From Flavobacteriaceae bacterium (GTDB lineage Bacteria > Bacteroidota > Bacteroidia > Flavobacteriales > Flavobacteriaceae): a stretch of DNA of 64,000 nucleotides. The translations under genes were made by a program, and so were the position numbers. The first letter of the stretch is position 1. The number at the start of each line of letters is the position of its first letter. Location: contig JAQWJJ010000016.1 of NCBI GenBank assembly GCA_029248405.1, forward strand, positions 62,001 to 126,000. The letters are read 5' to 3'. Shown here piece by piece: positions 53,030-60,871 of the stretch. The notes under the pieces were generated by a model. The model was not told where the DNA came from, ran no database searches, and was given only the letters and a program-made list of their open reading frames with translations.

Positions 53030-53831
53030 CATATTCATCTTGAGCTTTGGAATGATGTTGGCCCAGATGCAGGCACAAGATCAAGCCAAAAAACTATCAT
53101 CCCCGGCCATTCAAGATGCCTTGTCTTCGGCAGCTACAGCACTATATAATGGTGAATTTGCTGATGGTGAAGTGGGATACCGCAAAGCAATAGCGCTGAA
53201 CGATAAGAAAATAGCAGCCTATAATTTGGGCAATGAATATTATCAAAGAGGCCAGAATCAGGAGGCCTTGATGCGGTACAGAGCATCTGCACGTGATGCC
53301 GCTACGGATCAAGAAAAGCATCGTGCTTTTCATAATTTGGGCAATGCATTTATGGCTGAAAAACAATATCAAGAAGCTGTCGAGGCTTATAAGAATGCGT
53401 TAAGAGGAAATCCTACTGATGACGAAAGTCGTTACAACTTGGCCTTAGCCAAGGAGTTATTGGAAAAAAATCCGCCACCACCATCGGATGATCAAGATCA
53501 AGATGACCAAAAGGATAAAGAACAGGAGCAAGAGCAAAATCAGGATCAAGACCAGGAGAGTGATAAAGATGGTGATTCAGAAGATCAACAGGACCCTCAG
53601 GATCAAGAGGACCAAAAAGATCAAGGAAAGGATCAAAAGGATAAGGAGGGTAATGACCCGAATCAAGACAGCAAGTCGCCCCCCAAACCAAAAAATACAC
53701 CAGGACAACTGTCTCCTCAGCAGGTCAAGAACCTTCTGGAGGCCATGAATAACGAGGAGAAAAAAGTGCAGGATAAAATGAATTTGCAAAAGCTAAAAGG
53801 CGCTAAAGTTAATTCGGCTAAAGACTGGTAA
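53013..53831 (+). CDS. batC: BatC, TPR protein with acidic low-complexity tail
   Basis: A 272-residue exported TPR protein. A signal peptide (ending MQAQ, about residue 22) is followed by three TPR units (about 30-150, e.g. AAYNLGNEYYQRGQNQEAL, HRAFHNLGNAFMAEKQYQEAVEAY). Residues 153-226 are a highly charged stretch of Asp, Gln, Glu and Lys. The last 45 residues carry a conserved helix (SPQQVKNLLEAMNNEEKKVQDKMN) shared by BatC proteins. The low-complexity part is a natural repeat of GATCAA/GACCAA-like codons, and reading frames on other strands there are artefacts. Confidence 0.88.
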   Translation: MKRSYNIFILSFGMMLAQMQAQDQAKKLSSPAIQDALSSAATALYNGEFADGEVGYRKAIALNDKKIAAYNLGNEYYQRGQNQEALMRYRASARDAATDQEKHRAFHNLGNAFMAEKQYQEAVEAYKNALRGNPTDDESRYNLALAKELLEKNPPPPSDDQDQDDQKDKEQEQEQNQDQDQESDKDGDSEDQQDPQDQEDQKDQGKDQKDKEGNDPNQDSKSPPKPKNTPGQLSPQQVKNLLEAMNNEEKKVQDKMNLQKLKGAKVNSAKDW

Positions 53832-53832
53832 G

Positions 53833-55611
53833 ATGCAGATGACAAGGATTTTAACACTACTGCTTTTATTGTTTATGGCTGCACCATTAGCTGGCCAAGT
53901 CAGTTTTGAAGCAAAAGTGAGCAAAAAACGCTTGGGCATCAACGAGCGGTTGCGTGTGGATTTTGAAATGAATGAAGACGGTGATAATTTTCGGCCACCA
54001 AGCTTTGAAGGCTTTAGAGTGTTGGGAGGGCCTAATCAATCAATCAGCAATTCTTGGATCAACGGGCGCAGGACTTATTCCAAGACCTACAGCTTTTTCT
54101 TGGCACCTCAAAAAAAGGGGGCTTTAACGATCGGACAAGCCGTCATAGAAATTGACGGCGCCCTATACAAGTCCTTGCCGATCAGTGTCGAAATCACCGA
54201 GGCCGTCAAGAGATCTGGCGACGGCGGTGATGCAGATTATTTGGCCAGTGAAAATGTTCATTTAGTGGCCGAAGTGTCAAATACAAATCCTTATTTGAAC
54301 GAGGCCATTACAGTGGTCTATAAGCTCTATGTTTCAAACGAGGTCAGTATTACAGCCAATTGGCGAGAAATAGACGCCCCCAAATACGCTGATTTTTGGA
54401 GTCAATCAATTGACCAAAAAGGTCAAATGAAAATCTATGAAGGCCAATACAATGGCGCGCCCTATCGCTATGTTATATTGAGAACTACCGTGCTGTATCC
54501 TCAAAAAACAGGAACGTTAGAAATTGAACCACTCACCTTAGATGTCCCGATAGATGTCCGTTCAAATAAAAGAGATTTTATCGGACGCTTCATGATGACT
54601 CGAGTCAATAAAACTATTTCTGCGGGCCGACAAGCCATAAAAGTGAAGGAATTGCCATTGGCAGGTCAACCAGAGGATTTTTCTGGGGCTGTCGGATCAT
54701 TTGACTTTACCGTAAATACCAATAAGAAAACTTTAGATGTCGGAGAGTCTCTGGCACTTAAAGTCGGCGTGTCTGGATCTGGAAACCTCAAGCTTTTTGA
54801 ATTGCCTGAGCCAAATTTCCCAGGAGCTCTCGAGGTTTATGAGCCTACACGGCAGGATAAAATCAGAACCAAATCGTCAGGAATGACAGGGTTTTTTGGT
54901 CAAGAGTACACCATTGTTCCTCAGGCTCAAGGCGCGTTCACTGTGCAACCTTTGACCTTTTCTTATTTTGATCCTAAAAAACAGACCTACATCACCAAAA
55001 CATCTGAACCCGTTTCGATTGAGGTTGCTAATGGACCTGTAGCCAGCACTGAAATTGTATTGGCAGACAAGGAGCCCTCTTCAACGCAAAGGGATCTGCC
55101 GACCCAAACGGGATTCAAGTACATCAAACTCGTCACGGACTGGAAATCGATCAAATCAGCACCATTCTTTAATACCATGCGTTTTTGGCTGTGGCTATTT
55201 TTGCCTTTGGTCTTGATTCCATTATGGTTTGCCTATAAAAAATGGCACGCCAAATATTACGGCAACTCAGCGAAAAACGCCTACAGACAGACCCAGCGCT
55301 TGGCCAAAAAATACCTTTCTGAAGCCAAAGCAAAACGCGAAGATCACGCCAAGTTTTATGAAGCCTTGGAGCGGGCACTTCACAACTTTTTGAAGGCAAA
55401 ATTGGACTTGTCTACAAGTGAACTGTCACAAGAAAATACTGCTCATCTTCTGACTCAGAAAGGGCTGGATCAGGAGCTTATTGTACGCTGGATCGGTCTA
55501 TTCAAGCGTTGTGACATGGCGCGGTATGCCCCAAGTGCTCAAGGCGCTGCGGATCGTGATTTTGACGCCGCAAAAGAACTCATTACCCTAATTGACAAAC
55601 AATTGAACTGA
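53833..55611 (+). CDS. batD: BatD, large periplasmic protein
   Basis: A 592-residue protein with a signal peptide (to about residue 24, ending PLAGQ), a long beta-rich periplasmic part made of repeated Ig-like domains (25-440), a membrane helix (about 450-468) and a cytoplasmic helical tail with FYEALERALHNFLKAKL. This is the BatD/oxygen tolerance family. The start is ATG 53833; ATG 53839 is nearly equal. It follows batC by one base. BatD is thought to bind BatA and BatB. Confidence 0.92.
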   Translation: MQMTRILTLLLLLFMAAPLAGQVSFEAKVSKKRLGINERLRVDFEMNEDGDNFRPPSFEGFRVLGGPNQSISNSWINGRRTYSKTYSFFLAPQKKGALTIGQAVIEIDGALYKSLPISVEITEAVKRSGDGGDADYLASENVHLVAEVSNTNPYLNEAITVVYKLYVSNEVSITANWREIDAPKYADFWSQSIDQKGQMKIYEGQYNGAPYRYVILRTTVLYPQKTGTLEIEPLTLDVPIDVRSNKRDFIGRFMMTRVNKTISAGRQAIKVKELPLAGQPEDFSGAVGSFDFTVNTNKKTLDVGESLALKVGVSGSGNLKLFELPEPNFPGALEVYEPTRQDKIRTKSSGMTGFFGQEYTIVPQAQGAFTVQPLTFSYFDPKKQTYITKTSEPVSIEVANGPVASTEIVLADKEPSSTQRDLPTQTGFKYIKLVTDWKSIKSAPFFNTMRFWLWLFLPLVLIPLWFAYKKWHAKYYGNSAKNAYRQTQRLAKKYLSEAKAKREDHAKFYEALERALHNFLKAKLDLSTSELSQENTAHLLTQKGLDQELIVRWIGLFKRCDMARYAPSAQGAADRDFDAAKELITLIDKQLN

Positions 55612-55613
55612 CC

Positions 55614-56378
55614 ATGAAAGCAAGAATTTCTTTTGGATTAATGTTGGTTTTATTGCTCTTGGCTGCAGCGCCCATATATGCGCAGGCGGATAATTATTTT
55701 GATCAGGGGAAAGAGCTATATAAAGCAGAACGTTACCGTGATGCCATCAAGCGATGGGAGGCGGTCATAACGCTTAATAAGCATTCAGCGGCGCTTTACT
55801 TTAATTTGGGTAATGCGCATTACCAACTCAATGAGTTAGGGCCAAGTGTTTACTATTATGAGAAAGCACTAATATTGGCCCCGAATGATAGAGATATTTT
55901 GTCCAACAGGAGTTTCGTTCAAAATGCGCTTGTCGACATCATCCAACCAATGCCGAAAACCCTATGGGCTAAGTGGAACGAAGGCATTACTAACTTCATG
56001 ACCACTTCACAGTGGGCTGTGGCTTCGGTCTTAGGGATGATTGGTTTTGTATTGCTGTTTTTGGTCTATTCATGGGCCATAGCACCGGGGTTCAAGCGCG
56101 TCTTTTTTAGCCTTTCAATGCTTGGCTTATTTTTGAGCCTCTCCTTTGGATTACTGGCCTATAAATCCGAACAATTTATGGCGCAAAATCATTGGGCAAT
56201 TGTTTTTGACCAGGAATTGACACTTCGTTCCGGCCCAAGAGTTAGTGACCCTGTATTATTTGAATTGCATGAAGGAGCGAAAGTTAAAATCATGTCAACA
56301 GACGATTCTTGGCGATTGGTCATGAGTGAAGATGGTCGAGAAGGTTGGATTTTGGCAGAATCTATTCGGGAATTATAA
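55614..56378 (+). CDS. batE: BatE, TPR-SH3 membrane protein
   Basis: A 254-residue protein: signal peptide (1-24, ending PIYAQ), two TPR units (25-95), two membrane helices (about 136-157 and 162-180) and a C-terminal bacterial SH3 domain (about 195-254, LRSGPRVSDPVLFELHEGAKVKI). This is the BatE layout. It closes the moxR-bat operon; the convergent cvpA gene ends 12 bases away. Confidence 0.9.
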   Translation: MKARISFGLMLVLLLLAAAPIYAQADNYFDQGKELYKAERYRDAIKRWEAVITLNKHSAALYFNLGNAHYQLNELGPSVYYYEKALILAPNDRDILSNRSFVQNALVDIIQPMPKTLWAKWNEGITNFMTTSQWAVASVLGMIGFVLLFLVYSWAIAPGFKRVFFSLSMLGLFLSLSFGLLAYKSEQFMAQNHWAIVFDQELTLRSGPRVSDPVLFELHEGAKVKIMSTDDSWRLVMSEDGREGWILAESIREL

Positions 56379-56390
56379 AAGGGCCAAGAT

Positions 56391-56921
56391 TTATTCAATG
56401 GGCCCAGTGGCTTTTTGCTCTTGGCCATGCTCCTTATTGACGAGTTGTTTGATTTTTGGCCACAACGCTGGGGCTAATTTTTCAACAATGGGATAAAGCC
56501 GTGAAGCCTGAGTGGCCTCACTGAGTCGTTTTCCCTCGATAAGATGTTGTGTGTTCAGCAACCAGATACAAAAGCTAAAGAACAGTAACATTTGCAGGGT
56601 ATAAACCAGCCCTCCTAACATCTTATTGAGCAAACCTAAAGCAATGAGTCCCAAAATCTTGGTGAGTGCTTTACCAATGTAATTAACAGCCAGGACAACA
56701 ACCAGAAATGTGCTCACAAAACTGACCAGGCTGATGGTCCGCGCGGACCAAGAAAACCAGAGCGCTAAATAGTGTTCTCCAAAACTTGAAAAATTTAAGG
56801 CGCAATAAACGCCTAAAATCAAGCCAATCAAAGAGGCGAGTGTCGCGATTAGGCCCTTGCGGAATCCCCAAACAAATGAGATACCGATAATGACCGCAAA
56901 AAGAACATCAACTTGATTCAT
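56391..56921 (-). CDS. CvpA family membrane protein
   Basis: A 176-residue protein with four membrane segments (about 5-28, 30-47, 60-82, 100-125), beginning VDVLFAVIIGISFVWGFRKGLI, the CvpA signature. CvpA in Escherichia coli affects colicin V production and envelope homeostasis; the molecular function is unclear. A TATCTTTA element (56944-56937 on the - strand) is a weak promoter candidate 15 bases upstream. It is divergent from the 118-residue unknown gene. Confidence 0.88.
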   Translation of the reverse strand: MNQVDVLFAVIIGISFVWGFRKGLIATLASLIGLILGVYCALNFSSFGEHYLALWFSWSARTISLVSFVSTFLVVVLAVNYIGKALTKILGLIALGLLNKMLGGLVYTLQMLLFFSFCIWLLNTQHLIEGKRLSEATQASRLYPIVEKLAPALWPKIKQLVNKEHGQEQKATGPIE

Positions 56922-56975
56922 AGAAGGAGTTGTTTGTAAAGATAGGATTTCTTAGTAAATGGCATTAATTCGTCT

Positions 56976-56983
56976 TATTTTTG
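56976..56983 (+). promoter_or_regulatory. -7 promoter element (TATTTTTG) before the 118-residue gene
   Basis: TATTTTTG ends seven bases before the ATG at 56991, so the transcript would start at or beside the start codon. No strong TTG is found upstream at 17-20 bases. Confidence 0.42.
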
Positions 56984-56990
56984 TCGACTT

Positions 56991-57347
56991 ATGTCTCGAG
57001 ATGCCTTGTTAAAGTCCCGCTGGGAACAGTTAGTTCAGAAGCTCAGTGCTCAGTTCTCTGATGGTGACCCCCTTGATTTAGAGGCGATCATTTATTTGGT
57101 TGGTGTTCAAGAGCTCGGACAAATTCACCGACGCTTTAAGAAAGACGAGAAACTCAACCTGATGCATATTGCCATCTGTAAATTGCTAGAACCCTATGGT
57201 TACTATGCCTTTGATTATGTCGACGACCAAGGCTGGCCTCATTACAAAATTTTGGCGCAGCTCCCACCACTCAAAGCAGGGGAACAATCTGTCCTGATGA
57301 AAGAAGCTATAGTGCAGTATTTTTTAGACCACAAAGTCCTGGATTAA
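56991..57347 (+). CDS. Conserved-type cytoplasmic protein of unknown function
   Basis: A 118-residue soluble protein with no signal peptide or membrane segment. It is mainly helical at the N-terminus (RWEQLVQKLSAQFSDGDP, DLEAIIYLVGVQELGQ) and contains a short sequence LMHIAICKLLEPYGYYAF. I do not recognise a family. It ends 46 bases before pheS and may be transcribed with it; genes at this place in other flavobacteria are annotated as hypothetical, from memory. Codon use resembles the neighbours. Confidence 0.75.
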   Translation: MSRDALLKSRWEQLVQKLSAQFSDGDPLDLEAIIYLVGVQELGQIHRRFKKDEKLNLMHIAICKLLEPYGYYAFDYVDDQGWPHYKILAQLPPLKAGEQSVLMKEAIVQYFLDHKVLD

Positions 57348-57393
57348 GTTCTTAGAAAATCCGTATTTTTACGCCCGAAACCTTGTTCACACC

Positions 57394-58413
57394 ATGATTG
57401 ACCAGATTAAAGAGCATATTGCCAAAGTCAACTCTTTTGATACAGAATCTTCAGAAGCTCTGGAGGCTTTTCGTATTGAGTATTTAGGAAAGAAAGGGGT
57501 GCTTAATGAATTTTTTGCCGCCTTTAAAGCAGTTCCCAATGATCAAAAGAAGCAATTTGGACAAGCGGTGAATGAATTAAAATCTGCGGCTGAGTCGCGC
57601 GTTGCACTGCTCAAGGATTCTATTGAAAAGCAAGATGTGCCACAAGGACAATATGGTGATGTGACCCGCCCTGGAATGCCTTTGCCACTGGGTGCTCGTC
57701 ATCCAATTTCGTTGGTCAAAAACCGCATTATTGAAATCTTTTCGCGCATTGGTTTCAATGTCTCTCAAGGCCCGGAAATTGAAGATGACTGGCATAACTT
57801 TACTGCTTTAAATCTTCCAGAATACCATCCCGCTCGGGACATGCAGGACACTTTTTTCATCCAAACTGATCCAGACATACTCTTGAGAACACACACCTCA
57901 TCTGTCCAGGTGCGATATATGGAAGAGCACAAGCCACCGATCAGAACTATTTCTCCAGGCCGCGTTTATCGGAATGAGGCCATTTCTGCGAGATCCCATT
58001 GTTTTTTTCATCAAATCGAAGGGCTCTATGTAGACAAAGAGGTAAGTTTTGCAGACTTAAAACAAACATTGTCTTATTTCACGACAGAGCTTTTTGGGAC
58101 TTCAAAAATTCGATTACGGCCGTCTTACTTTCCATTTACAGAGCCCAGTGCTGAAGTTGATGTTTATTGGGGGTTAGAAACCGAGACCGATTATAAAATG
58201 ACCAAAGGAACAGGTTGGTTAGAAATTATGGGTTGTGGCATGGTTGACCCTAATGTTTTGAAAAATTGTGGCATCGACCCAAACGAATACTCCGGGTTTG
58301 CCTTTGGAATGGGAATTGATAGGATTGCACTGCTGCTGCACCAAATCCCAGACATCCGTTTGCTTAGCGAAAATGACATCCGCTTTTTGGATCAATTCAA
58401 GAGCAGTCTTTAA
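57394..58413 (+). CDS. pheS: Phenylalanine-tRNA ligase alpha subunit
   Basis: The catalytic alpha subunit of the heterotetrameric class II enzyme. The 339-residue protein has an N-terminal tRNA-binding coiled coil (1-90) and the class II core with motif 2 (SHCFFHQIEGLYVD) and motif 3 (GFAFGMGIDRIALLLH). PheT is not next to it, as is common in Bacteroidota. A TATTTTTA element 23 bases upstream is a weak promoter candidate. The stop codon forms one end of a palindrome shared with gpsA's stop. Confidence 0.97.
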   Translation: MIDQIKEHIAKVNSFDTESSEALEAFRIEYLGKKGVLNEFFAAFKAVPNDQKKQFGQAVNELKSAAESRVALLKDSIEKQDVPQGQYGDVTRPGMPLPLGARHPISLVKNRIIEIFSRIGFNVSQGPEIEDDWHNFTALNLPEYHPARDMQDTFFIQTDPDILLRTHTSSVQVRYMEEHKPPIRTISPGRVYRNEAISARSHCFFHQIEGLYVDKEVSFADLKQTLSYFTTELFGTSKIRLRPSYFPFTEPSAEVDVYWGLETETDYKMTKGTGWLEIMGCGMVDPNVLKNCGIDPNEYSGFAFGMGIDRIALLLHQIPDIRLLSENDIRFLDQFKSSL

Positions 58414-58428
58414 GCCAAAAACGGCTTA
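58411..58428. other. Palindrome joining the pheS and gpsA stop codons
   Basis: TAAGCC (58411-58416) and GGCTTA (58423-58428) form a six-pair stem around AAAAAC. The first three bases are the pheS stop and the last three the reverse-strand gpsA stop, so either transcript ends in the hairpin. Neither side has a U-run, so any termination would be weak. Confidence 0.45.
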
Positions 58429-59445
58429 GTCCAGCTTGTCAACCAGTTTCTTGAAAACCTGCTTAGGGGATTTGCCTTGGTACAGGATGTTGTACACGGC
58501 ATCGATAATAGGTGTCTTGGCCTTTTTCGATCCTTTATTTTCATTGAGCTGATAGGCACTGTTCACGGCATAGTAACCTTCCGCAACCATATTCATTTCC
58601 ATCATGGTACTCTTGACGGTGTATCCTTTGCCGATCATGGTGCCAAACATGCGGTTGCGGCTAAAAAGGGAGTAGCCTGTAACCAATAGATCACCGAGAT
58701 ATGCCGAACCGTTTATGTTGCGTTTCATATGGTGCACTTTTTTGACATAGCGTTTCATTTCTCGGATGGCGTTACTCATCAAAACACTCTGAAAATTATC
58801 GCCATAACCCAGTCCATGAGCAATACCAGCAGCTAATGCATAAATATTTTTGAGCATTGCTGCGTATTCTGTTCCAATGATATCGTCGCTTGTGGTGCAT
58901 TTGATATAGGCGCAACTCATGGCATTACTCAGTTGTATTGCTCGGGCTGAATCCATACAGGCGATGGTCAAATAAGAGAGTCGCTCAAGTGCTACTTCTT
59001 CTGCATGGCAAGGGCCTGTAACCACCCCGATACAATCCATTGGGATCTGGTAACGACTGTTCAAGTGCTCGCCGACGATGAGATTGCTCTGAGGCACAAT
59101 CCCTTTTATTGCAGAAAAAAAGCCTTTGTTCTTGAGAGAGACCGTGATTTTTTGCAATTCTGACTCTATGAATGCAGAAGGAATGGCGAAAATAATGGTT
59201 TGCGTGCACGCGACAATTTCGTTGATGTCATCGCTCATTAGAAGTTGATCAGTGTTGAATTCAACGGAACTCAGATAATTGGGATTATGATTCTCTGTGG
59301 TGATGTGCTCGATGGCAGCAGTATTGCGCATATACCAACCGACACATTCTTGAGTTTCACAAAGTATTTTGACAATAGCTGTGGCCCAGCTACCGCCGCC
59401 AATAACGCCAAAAGTGGGCTGAGGTTTGGTTGTTTGATCAATCAT
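58426..59445 (-). CDS. gpsA: Glycerol-3-phosphate dehydrogenase [NAD(P)+]
   Basis: Makes sn-glycerol 3-phosphate from dihydroxyacetone phosphate for phospholipid synthesis. The ATG at 59445 gives 339 residues starting MIDQTTKPQPTFGVIGGGSW; the cofactor motif GGGSWATA replaces the usual GxGxxGxx. Conserved segments are AIKGIVPQ and the catalytic AAMLKNIYALAAGIAHGLGYGDN. The extended start at 59463 would lie upstream of the promoter -7 box and was rejected. It ends convergent to pheS. Confidence 0.95.
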   Translation of the reverse strand: MIDQTTKPQPTFGVIGGGSWATAIVKILCETQECVGWYMRNTAAIEHITTENHNPNYLSSVEFNTDQLLMSDDINEIVACTQTIIFAIPSAFIESELQKITVSLKNKGFFSAIKGIVPQSNLIVGEHLNSRYQIPMDCIGVVTGPCHAEEVALERLSYLTIACMDSARAIQLSNAMSCAYIKCTTSDDIIGTEYAAMLKNIYALAAGIAHGLGYGDNFQSVLMSNAIREMKRYVKKVHHMKRNINGSAYLGDLLVTGYSLFSRNRMFGTMIGKGYTVKSTMMEMNMVAEGYYAVNSAYQLNENKGSKKAKTPIIDAVYNILYQGKSPKQVFKKLVDKLD

Positions 59446-59450
59446 GGAAC

Positions 59451-59458
59451 CAAATTTA
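59451..59458 (-). promoter_or_regulatory. -7 promoter element (TAAATTTG) for gpsA
   Basis: On the - strand TAAATTTG ends five bases before the gpsA ATG, predicting a leaderless or nearly leaderless mRNA. No TTG at the ideal distance was found. Confidence 0.45.
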
Positions 59459-59503
59459 CACAAATAGTCATTGACACAGACACTTGGTTTTGTTTTTTCA
59501 AAC

Positions 59504-59708
59504 TACCATAGGCTGAGGGTTGCTGCATGAGCGGCAAAATAAAGTTTAACATTTGATTGTGATTTACTGCACAATCTCAAACCACTAATGGCCGTTATCA
59601 TTATGTTATTAGAAATATTGCCTTTACGGCAAGTCTAAAAGTTGTAATTTTTTTGGTTAGTTAGTTAAATCCGTCTCTTGTGTTGAGTCACATGAGGCGG
59701 TTTTTTTA
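59504..59708 (+). ncRNA. Candidate structured small RNA between gpsA and nadD
   Basis: The 260-base gap between gpsA (starts 59445, - strand) and nadD (ends 59706, - strand) has no coding frame but four successive hairpins on the + strand: TTGCTGC/GCGGCAA with an ATGA loop (59520-59537); GATTGTG/CACAATC (59555-59576); TTGCC/GGCAA (59618-59632); and a terminator (59671-59707). The nearest promoter-like sequence is weak: TTG at 59484-59486, 17 bases, then TACCATAG at 59504-59511. No + strand gene lies upstream that could need this terminator. I do not recognise it as 6S RNA, tmRNA, RNase P RNA or a riboswitch. Confidence 0.45.
59671..59707 (+). terminator. Orphan intrinsic terminator on the + strand
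   Basis: CCGTCTCTTGTG (59671-59682) pairs with CACATGAGGCGG (59689-59700), one T-T mismatch and one G-T pair, around a six-base loop, and runs into seven T residues. On the - strand the stem is followed by ATTTAACTAAC, not a U-run, so it acts in the + direction. It overlaps the nadD stop codon region. Confidence 0.8.
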
Positions 59709-60299
59709 TTTGTAGAAGTTCATCTCGTCGATATAGGTCCAAACAGATTCTGGAAGCATAGGCCTTATATCTTGACCCGATTTTATGGCCTGACGAATGA
59801 AGGTTGCTGAAATCTCAAATATAGGAGCCTCTAATCGATGAATCTGGCCGGTCAAATTAATCTCTTTGGTCTTGAGACCGCTGACGCGTCGCGGATAGAC
59901 GTAAAGTGGAAAATGGTCAAGAATCCATTGGTAATTCTTCCACTTATGAAAATTATATAAATTATCCTCGCCGAGGATCAAGGCAAACTGATGCTCAGGA
60001 TACCGCTCTTGAAGATGCGCGAGTGTTGTTGTGGTATAATTTGGTTGGGGCAGATCAAATTCGACACGACTGGCTTTGAGTTGGGGGTATTTTTCAATGG
60101 CCTGCTCCACAAGGGCTGCACGATGTATATCAGGAAGTAGGCTCTGCTTGGATTTCATAGGATTGAGCGGTGTGATGACGAACCAGACCTGGTCCAGTCC
60201 ACCAAATTCAGCAAAATAGTGGGCAAGATTCAAATGACCTACATGTATAGGATTGAAGGAGCCAAAGAATAGGCCTATGGTTTTACTGTTGACCGCCAT
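59706..60299 (-). CDS. nadD: Nicotinate-nucleotide adenylyltransferase
   Basis: Forms deamido-NAD+ from nicotinate mononucleotide and ATP. The 197-residue protein shows FFGSFNPIHVGHLNLA (11-26), with the HxGH nucleotidyltransferase signature, and the end motif EISATFIRQAIKSGQDIRPMLPESVWTYI. It overlaps gmk by one base and is the last gene of the yicC-gmk-nadD set. Its stop lies next to the orphan terminator on the other strand. Confidence 0.96.
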   Translation of the reverse strand: MAVNSKTIGLFFGSFNPIHVGHLNLAHYFAEFGGLDQVWFVITPLNPMKSKQSLLPDIHRAALVEQAIEKYPQLKASRVEFDLPQPNYTTTTLAHLQERYPEHQFALILGEDNLYNFHKWKNYQWILDHFPLYVYPRRVSGLKTKEINLTGQIHRLEAPIFEISATFIRQAIKSGQDIRPMLPESVWTYIDEMNFYK

Positions 60300-60871
60300 C
60301 AGTTAATGTGATTGATGATGAGGGTTTTGGCCTGTGCCACGGTTGCTGTCAAATCATCATTGATCAAGGAGTGGTCAAAATTAGCGGATTGTTCGATTTC
60401 TTGTGCGGCCTTAGCCAAGCGCATCGAAATTTTTTCGGGCGCATCTGTTCCACGAGATTCCAAACGCCGCTGAAGTTCTTGAATGCTGGGAGGCATGACA
60501 AAAAGGGCGAGGGTTTCTTGTGGAAATGCTTTTTTTATGGCGAGCCCCCCTTTGACATCAACATCAAAAATGACATTGATTCCTTTTTCTCTCAAGGCAT
60601 TGACGTGGGACAATAGCGTACCATAAAAGTGTTCGGGATAAACCTCTTCCCATTCAAGAAAATCACCAGAGTCTATCTTAGCGCGAAACTCCTCAGGGGA
60701 TAAGAAAAAATAGTCGATGGTGTTGCGCTCATTCGCTCGAGGTGCTCTCGAAGTCGCAGATATCGAAAAGGACAGGTTGAGGGCATTGTCTTGGAGCAAT
60801 TGGCGTACAATCGTGGTTTTGCCACTGCCAGAGGGCGCCGAAAACACAATAAGTCTGCCTAAAGAACTCAT
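60299..60871 (-). CDS. gmk: Guanylate kinase
   Basis: Phosphorylates GMP to GDP. The 190-residue protein has the P-loop SAPSGSGKTTI (11-21), the GMP-binding segment SISATSRAPRANERNTIDYFF and the ESRGTDAPEKI lid region. It overlaps yicC and nadD by one base each, so the three are co-transcribed. In many bacteria gmk follows yicC, as here. Confidence 0.97.
   Translation of the reverse strand: MSSLGRLIVFSAPSGSGKTTIVRQLLQDNALNLSFSISATSRAPRANERNTIDYFFLSPEEFRAKIDSGDFLEWEEVYPEHFYGTLLSHVNALREKGINVIFDVDVKGGLAIKKAFPQETLALFVMPPSIQELQRRLESRGTDAPEKISMRLAKAAQEIEQSANFDHSLINDDLTATVAQAKTLIINHIN

Noticed and set aside
53413-53789. Reading frames on both strands within the batC low-complexity region
   Set aside because: They are by-products of a repeated Asp/Gln/Lys codon pattern; their amino-acid content is unnatural and batC is clearly the real gene.
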